This document shows, one piece after another, positions 8,028 to 8,946 of a DNA stretch of 8,946 bases. A program made the translations under genes and the position numbers. Positions within the stretch are counted from its first letter, which is position 1, and each line of letters begins with the position of its first letter. The notes beneath the pieces are model-generated. The model was not told the origin of the DNA. It did not search any database and saw only the letters and a list, made by a program, of their open reading frames with translations. The stretch is from an uncultured Eubacteriales bacterium (lineage in GTDB: Bacteria; Bacillota; Clostridia; Oscillospirales; Acutalibacteraceae): positions 1 through 8,946 of the forward strand of contig ONRO01000263.1 of the NCBI GenBank assembly GCA_900320235.1. Direction: 5' to 3'.

Positions 8028-8030
8028 TTA
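8028..8030 (-). other. Premature in-frame TAA separating membrane helix from catalytic domain
   Basis: The coding strand reads Asp-Lys-Leu-TAA-Asp-Met-Leu-Thr. Family members commonly have an acidic or similar residue here (KLxxMLTxEQLEE), so a single GAA-to-TAA change is the simplest origin. An ATG lies one codon downstream at 8022-8024, in the same frame. Confidence 0.85.
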
Positions 8031-8243
8031 AAGCTTATCTGCGTTTAACTTCATAGAACGAAATTTATATATTCCTATCTTCTTTCCATTCATTCCGATT
8101 CTTTGATGTTTGTAAAACACATTTCCGCCATCTTCACCCTTGACCAGTATTGCTATCAAAACAAACACTGGAGATAAGATTAAAACCATGCATAGAGAAC
8201 TCACAATATCGAATATCCTCTTAATGGCTCTATATAACATGAA

Positions 8244-8946
8244 TCAATCTCTCCTAAACAAATCCCTTGTATAAACCTTCTCCTGCACATCATCGAGAGC
8301 AGTATCATATCTGTTTGCGATAATCGCATCGCAGCCATTCTTAAATTTCTCTATATCGTTAATAACAAGAGAGCCGAAGAACGTACTGCCATTTTCAAGC
8401 GTGGGTTCATATATAATAACTGTTGCTCCCTTTGCTTTTATACGCTTCATAACGCCCTGTATTGAGCTCTGACGGAAGTTATCTGAATTCGACTTCATTG
8501 TCAGTCTGTACACACCGATAACGCATTGCTTCTCGGTCTGAGCATTAAAATCCCCACGGTTGAAATAATCATAGTAACCGGCAATTCTGAGAATACGATC
8601 TGCAACAAAATCCTTACGAGTCCTGTTGCTCTCAACGATTGCTTCGATAAGATTCTGAGGAACATCCTGATAGTTGGCAAGCAGCTGCTTTGTATCCTTC
8701 GGAAGACAATATCCGCCGTAACCGAAGGAAGGATTGTTATAATGTGTACCTATTCTCGGATCAAGACAAACGCCGTTGATGATCTGCTGTGTGTCAAGTC
8801 CCTTCATTTCCGCATAGGTATCAAGCTCATTAAAATAGCTTACCCTGAGTGCTAAATATGTATTTGCGAAAAGCTTGACAGCCTCTGCCTCTGTAAATCC
8901 CATGAACAGAGTATCAATATCTTCTTTAACTGCGCCCTCCTGCAAA
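8244..8946 (-). CDS. ugd: UDP-glucose 6-dehydrogenase, 5' end cut by window edge
   Basis: This is the C-terminal 234 or so residues of a UDP-glucose 6-dehydrogenase, which oxidises UDP-glucose to UDP-glucuronate with two NAD+. The full protein is usually near 390-410 residues, so the N-terminal Rossmann domain lies beyond the right edge. The visible part begins inside the central helix region: EAEAVKLFANTYLALRVSYF, then NELDTYAEMKGLDTQQII. The catalytic stretch FGYGGYCLPKDTKQL follows, with the nucleophilic Cys encoded at 8706-8708. The C-terminal UDP-binding domain has VIGVYRLTMKSNSDNFRQSS and ends ...FRRD. A TTG near the edge (8943-8945) is not the start, because the conserved reading continues upstream. 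Its stop is 3 bases before the sugar transferase ATG. It implies a uronic acid, or a sugar derived from one, in the polymer. Confidence 0.95.
   Translation of the reverse strand, partial: LQEGAVKEDIDTLFMGFTEAEAVKLFANTYLALRVSYFNELDTYAEMKGLDTQQIINGVCLDPRIGTHYNNPSFGYGGYCLPKDTKQLLANYQDVPQNLIEAIVESNRTRKDFVADRILRIAGYYDYFNRGDFNAQTEKQCVIGVYRLTMKSNSDNFRQSSIQGVMKRIKAKGATVIIYEPTLENGSTFFGSLVINDIEKFKNGCDAIIANRYDTALDDVQEKVYTRDLFRRD

Larger units (their letters stand above)
7626..8240 (-). pseudogene. Initiating polyprenyl-phosphate hexose-1-phosphate transferase, interrupted by two in-frame TAA codons
   Basis: This is a bacterial sugar transferase of the PglC/WbaP C-terminal type, which transfers a sugar-1-phosphate from a UDP-sugar to undecaprenyl phosphate and starts repeat-unit assembly. 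One frame reads from ATG at 8238-8240 to a TAA at 7626-7628, 204 residues if intact, which is normal for the monotopic family. Two TAA codons interrupt it: codon 71 (8028-8030) and codon 195 (7656-7658). The 70-residue first part has the hydrophobic re-entrant helix with its Ser-Pro (IFDIVSSLCMVLILSPVF) and then YKHQRIG and IYKFRSM. The middle part (residues 72-194) has DPRVTKIGDFLR, the catalytic Asp-Glu in SSLDELPQL (composite 107-108), IGPRPV and GLTGYWQ. After the second stop the last nine codons read SVLKKDGAK, the usual family tail. No frameshift is present. AGGAG at 8251-8255 lies 10 bases before the ATG. The gene is probably inactive or altered. Confidence 0.88.

Noticed and set aside
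7626..8240. Genetic code reassignment of TAA as an explanation for the two internal stops
   Set aside because: TAA also ends the 375-residue glycosyltransferase and the 236-residue acetyltransferase at sensible positions, and TAA is the natural end of this same gene. No other gene contains internal TAA codons.

Overview
The window is an internal stretch of a surface or exopolysaccharide biosynthesis operon. All genes are on the minus strand, so transcription runs from the right edge to the left edge. Low GC, strong AGGAGG-type ribosome binding sites, almost no intergenic space and the protein styles suggest a low-GC Firmicute, probably a gut Clostridia (Ruminococcus or Lachnospiraceae-like). 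The taxon is inferred, not proven. No RNA gene, CRISPR array, mobile element, terminator or convincing promoter is visible, and there is no gene-free stretch above about 50 bases.

In transcription order the genes are: a UDP-glucose 6-dehydrogenase missing its N-terminus (right edge to 8244); an initiating polyprenyl-phosphate hexose-1-phosphate transferase interrupted by in-frame stops (8240-7626); an NAD-dependent epimerase/dehydratase (7606-6602); two GT4 glycosyltransferases (6581-5484 and 5487-4360); a hexapeptide O-acetyltransferase with a helical tail (4345-3635); a Wzy-type polymerase (3590-2301); a serine-acetyltransferase-like hexapeptide protein (2314-1781); a GT-A-like glycosyltransferase (1794-886); and a Wzx-type flippase cut by the left edge (875-1).

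Together these form a Wzx/Wzy-dependent pathway. UDP-glucuronate is made, a first sugar phosphate is placed on undecaprenyl phosphate, at least three further sugars are added, acetyl groups are probably attached, and the lipid-linked repeat unit is flipped and polymerised outside. The product is probably acidic and acetylated.

The notable point is that the initiating transferase, the committed first step, carries two in-frame TAA codons (8028-8030 and 7656-7658). The flanking sequence stays in frame and otherwise looks intact. This looks like recent inactivation, or possibly a split protein or a sequence error. I found no evidence of a wholly novel system.
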